Part shown: positions 5,042-6,915 of the stretch, piece by piece
Layout of the letters: the number at the start of each line of letters is the position of its first letter
Position numbering within the stretch: the stretch's first letter is position 1
Assembly: GCA_946481495.1 (NCBI GenBank)
Contig: CAMLNW010000145.1
Location: 1 to 6,915, forward strand
Length of the DNA stretch: 6,915 nt
Source of the DNA: an uncultured Actinomycetes bacterium
GTDB lineage: Bacteria > Actinomycetota > Thermoleophilia > Solirubrobacterales > Thermoleophilaceae
Reading direction: 5' to 3'
Notes under the pieces: model-generated
Database searches by the model: none
Seen by the model: the letters and a program-made list of their open reading frames with translations, nothing else
Told to the model about the DNA's origin: nothing
Program-made: the position numbers and the translations under genes

Positions 5042-5671
5042 TCAGACCCGGCTGTAGAACTCGACGATCATCTGCTCCTCGATCGGAGCCTGGATCTCGT
5101 CGCGCCGCGGCACGTGGACGACGCGTCCGATCAGCGCCTCGGTGTCGGCGAGCAGCCACGGCGGGACGCGCTCGGACAGGTCGCCGGCCTCGGTCGCCTT
5201 GTCGCGGACGGGGCTCTCGGCACGGATCGAGACGATGTCGCCGGGCGCCAGGCGCCGCGAGGGGATGTTGCAGCGGCGGCCGTTGACGTCGATGTGGCGG
5301 TGGGTGACAAACTGGCGCGCCTGTGCGCGCGTCGCCGCGAAGCCGAGCCGGTGGATGACGTTGTCGAGCCGCAGCTCGAGCAGCTGGAGCAGCCGCTCGC
5401 CGGTCACGCCCTCCCCACCGCGCGAGGCCTCCTTCATGTAGTTGCGGAACTGGCGCTCGCGGATGCCGTAGTAGTGCTTGGCGTTCTGCTTCGCCTGGAG
5501 CTGGATGCCGTAGGTCGACGGCCGGCGGCGGAAGCCCGAGCCATGCTGGCCAGGCGGAGTCCCGCGCCGCTCGACGGCGCCCTTGCCGGCCATCCGCCGC
5601 TCGCCCTTGAGCTCGAGGTCGATTCCGGCCCTGCGTGACAGCCGCTCGCGCGGCCCTGTGTATCTGCCCAT
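5042..5671 (-). CDS. rpsD: 30S ribosomal protein S4 (uS4), cysteine-free (metal-free) form
   Basis: 209 residues, full length for S4. The start 'MGRYTGP', the basic 'RRGTPPGQHG' (36-44), 'YGIRERQFRNYM' (68-79), an S4 RNA-binding domain (about 98-160, 'RLDNVIHRLGFAATRAQARQ', 'HIDVNGRRCNIPS', 'LAPGDIVSI') and the C-terminal 'EEQMIVEFYSR' are all present. S4 binds 16S rRNA early in 30S assembly. Oddity: against Thermus S4, whose metal ligands are Cys9, 12, 26 and 31, this protein has Glu9, Ser12, Arg26 and Gly31 with no insertion or deletion. It is a C-minus form derived from a C-plus frame rather than the shortened C-minus form seen in Bacillus or Mycobacterium. It is not next to rpsM, rpsK or rpoA but follows an HtaA gene by 11 nt, with its SD inside that gene's stop. 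It may be a second, condition-specific rpsD; whether a C-plus copy exists elsewhere cannot be seen. Confidence 0.95.
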   Translation of the reverse strand: MGRYTGPRERLSRRAGIDLELKGERRMAGKGAVERRGTPPGQHGSGFRRRPSTYGIQLQAKQNAKHYYGIRERQFRNYMKEASRGGEGVTGERLLQLLELRLDNVIHRLGFAATRAQARQFVTHRHIDVNGRRCNIPSRRLAPGDIVSIRAESPVRDKATEAGDLSERVPPWLLADTEALIGRVVHVPRRDEIQAPIEEQMIVEFYSRV

Positions 5672-5678
5672 CGTCTAG

Positions 5679-5684
5679 CTCCTC
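5679..5684 (-). promoter_or_regulatory. rpsD: S4 Shine-Dalgarno overlapping the HtaA-gene stop codon
   Basis: On the minus strand the sequence is TGAGGAGCTAGACG followed by ATG. The TGA is the HtaA stop, and GAGGAG, which begins with the last two bases of that TGA, lies 7 nt before the S4 start. Ribosomes finishing HtaA would sit on the S4 SD, so the two genes are almost certainly one transcript and translationally coupled. Confidence 0.8.
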
Positions 5685-6915
5685 AGGGGGTCGTGAAAGA
5701 GACCGTCAGCGAGCCGAACTCGCTGTTGCCGGGGTAGAAGCCCGCGAACACCGACGCCCCCGTCTCCGCGGGGATCGTGGCCGACACGTCGGTGTAGGTG
5801 ACCGTCCCGTTCGGCGGCGTCTGGATCGGCGACGGGTGCAGGTTGACGAGCACGCCGCGCTCGTTGTCGTACTTGGTGTCCTCGGTGCCGTCGAAGGTGA
5901 AGATCGCCCGCGACGCTCCGCCGTTGATCTCGATCTCCGGCTTGGACGACGAGAAGTTGATGCCGTGGCCGCTGTAGCGGAATCCGACGCCACCGTTGAA
6001 GTAGATCGCGGCCTTGCCCGTTGCAGCCTCGTACCAGCCGTTGGCGAACGGGAAGTTGAAGGAGTAGACCCTCGCTGTCGGGTCGCCGCTCTTGACCTCG
6101 GTGGGGCCGTTCGCGGCGCCACCGGAGACCGACGTGCCCTCGCCAGTGTGGATGTACTGGATCCACGACTCGCGCGGGCGCCAAGTGAGCGACGCGCTCG
6201 TCACATCCACCGCGCCGGCCGGACGCGCGAGGACCGGCGGCTCCTTCCCGAGCGGTCCGGTCTGCGGGCCGCCGCCTCCGGGCCCGCCACCCGAGCCGCC
6301 GTTGCCGCCGCCGCTCTTCGGACGAGCGACGACGCCGAGCTTGCCGACCGCGCCAGCGGCGATCCCGTCGACGCCGAGCTTGTCGCGCAGCAGCTTCGCG
6401 CCCTTGCGAGTCAGGGCGAGCTTGGCCCCGGTGAGCTCAGCAGTGGTCTTGGAGCGGTCGAGCTTGACCTTGCCCTTGAGAAGCTTGGCCGCGAAGAGGG
6501 TGGTGCGGCGCTTGCCGGCCTTGGCGCTAATGGTTGCTTGCCCAGACGTGATCGCGACACGAACCGAGCGCAACCCCAGCAGGCGCTTGCCAACCTTGAA
6601 GCTCGCACCGCCGCGCACTGTCACGGTGGCCGACTTGCCCACCGCGATGCTCTGAACCGGCAGCGCAACCCGCTTGCCCCGCTTCGTCGCCGGTGCGATC
6701 GCGCCCGGCTTGACACCGGCGTCGGTGAGGCTCTTGGCGGCTTTGCCGGATCCTCCGAGAGTCAGCGTGACGCTGCCGGTACCGGCAGCTGCGGAGGCGC
6801 CCGCGGGTGCGGCGACGGCGATCGCGCAGGCGCTGCGCGCACCACGCCAAGTGATCGCGCTCCTCGCCGGCCGCCGCGCGCAACTGCCGGCGCGTCGCTT
6901 CCGAGCGGGCCAGCA
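5683..6915 (-). CDS. HtaA-domain heme-binding protein, 5' end beyond window
   Basis: The frame is open from the right edge (6915) to the TGA at 5683-5685: 410 residues seen, N-terminus missing. The GTG at 6642 is the only start-like codon in the first part, but the domain clearly continues upstream (for example 'VTLTLGGSGKAAKSLTDAGV'), so it is internal. The visible start 'ACAIAVAAPAGASAAAG' looks like a signal-peptide core, so little is lacking. The first half has the 'GVKPGAIAPA...VALPV' and 'FKVGKRLLGLRSVRVAI' pattern of HtaA-associated regions. A Gly-rich linker (about 6312-6264) leads to an HtaA domain: 'ESWIQYIHTGEG', 'YSFNFPFANGWY', 'GGVGFRYSGHGINF'. HtaA binds heme through Tyr361, His412 and Tyr490 in Corynebacterium. 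The Tyr codon at 6156-6154 and the His codon at 5967-5965 fall at the first two places, and the Tyr codon at 5736-5734 may be the third. No C-terminal anchor is seen. Confidence 0.85.
   Translation of the reverse strand, partial: CWPARKRRAGSCARRPARSAITWRGARSACAIAVAAPAGASAAAGTGSVTLTLGGSGKAAKSLTDAGVKPGAIAPATKRGKRVALPVQSIAVGKSATVTVRGGASFKVGKRLLGLRSVRVAITSGQATISAKAGKRRTTLFAAKLLKGKVKLDRSKTTAELTGAKLALTRKGAKLLRDKLGVDGIAAGAVGKLGVVARPKSGGGNGGSGGGPGGGGPQTGPLGKEPPVLARPAGAVDVTSASLTWRPRESWIQYIHTGEGTSVSGGAANGPTEVKSGDPTARVYSFNFPFANGWYEAATGKAAIYFNGGVGFRYSGHGINFSSSKPEIEINGGASRAIFTFDGTEDTKYDNERGVLVNLHPSPIQTPPNGTVTYTDVSATIPAETGASVFAGFYPGNSEFGSLTVSFTTP

Noticed and set aside
4553..5638. Long plus-strand open frame (361 codons) opposite S4 and its neighbour
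   Set aside because: S4 on the minus strand is unambiguous, and the plus frame is its Arg/Asp/Leu-rich mirror with no motif.
5683..6642. GTG at 6642 as the true start of the HtaA-domain gene
   Set aside because: The frame is open to the right edge and codes the same domain pattern plus a signal-peptide-like stretch upstream, so the start lies outside the window.
1..6915. CRISPR array, insertion sequence or prophage
   Set aside because: No spaced direct repeats, transposase or integrase frame, or terminal inverted repeats were seen. The tRNA has no duplicated 3' end nearby to suggest an attachment site.

Overview
The window is a GC-rich actinobacterial chromosome segment. It most resembles Thermoleophilia (Solirubrobacterales such as Solirubrobacter or Conexibacter). 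That placement is an inference from three things: a secreted protein with the 'ALGGTSYAA' signal peptide followed by decapeptide repeats, HtaA-type heme-binding sequence in a Gram-positive-style envelope, and SD-less starts mixed with strong SD starts.

Layout, left to right. (1) Positions 1-438, minus strand: the 5' part of a secreted protein of unknown function that runs off the left edge. (2) 439-664: a gene-free stretch ending in a likely tRNA promoter. (3) 665-736, plus: tRNA-Val(CAC). (4) 750-783: two near-identical 14-bp palindromes (TTAGG-N4-CCTAA), 20 bp apart, of the type bound by DtxR/IdeR/MntR metal regulators. They directly abut the ATG of (5) a plus-strand secreted repeat protein with a C1q/jelly-roll-like end (786-1655). 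(6) 1667-1728: hairpins, including a good rho-independent terminator, between convergent genes. (7) 1750-6915: six minus-strand genes. In transcription order these are an HtaA-domain protein (cut by the right edge), a cysteine-free ribosomal protein S4, a SirB1-like protein, then after a 44-bp gap with a third palindrome a PKD-domain envelope protein, a MotA/TolQ/ExbB-type channel and a DUF2149 protein.

How the genes may work together. HtaA domains bind heme. An ExbB-like channel next to a DUF2149 (ExbD-like) protein recalls the HmuU/HmuV pair of Bacteroidetes heme loci, so the minus-strand cluster is best read as a heme or metallo-tetrapyrrole uptake locus with an ion-driven envelope motor. 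The DtxR-type sites suggest control by metal status. The S4 protein keeps the exact spacing of metal-binding S4 but has lost all four metal-ligand cysteines, and its Shine-Dalgarno overlaps the HtaA stop codon. That fits a metal-sparing ribosomal paralogue made together with heme-scavenging proteins. The whole picture (heme-binding protein, metal-free S4, ExbB/DUF2149 motor, PKD wall-spanning protein, shared operator) is the most interesting aspect of the window and is partly hypothetical.
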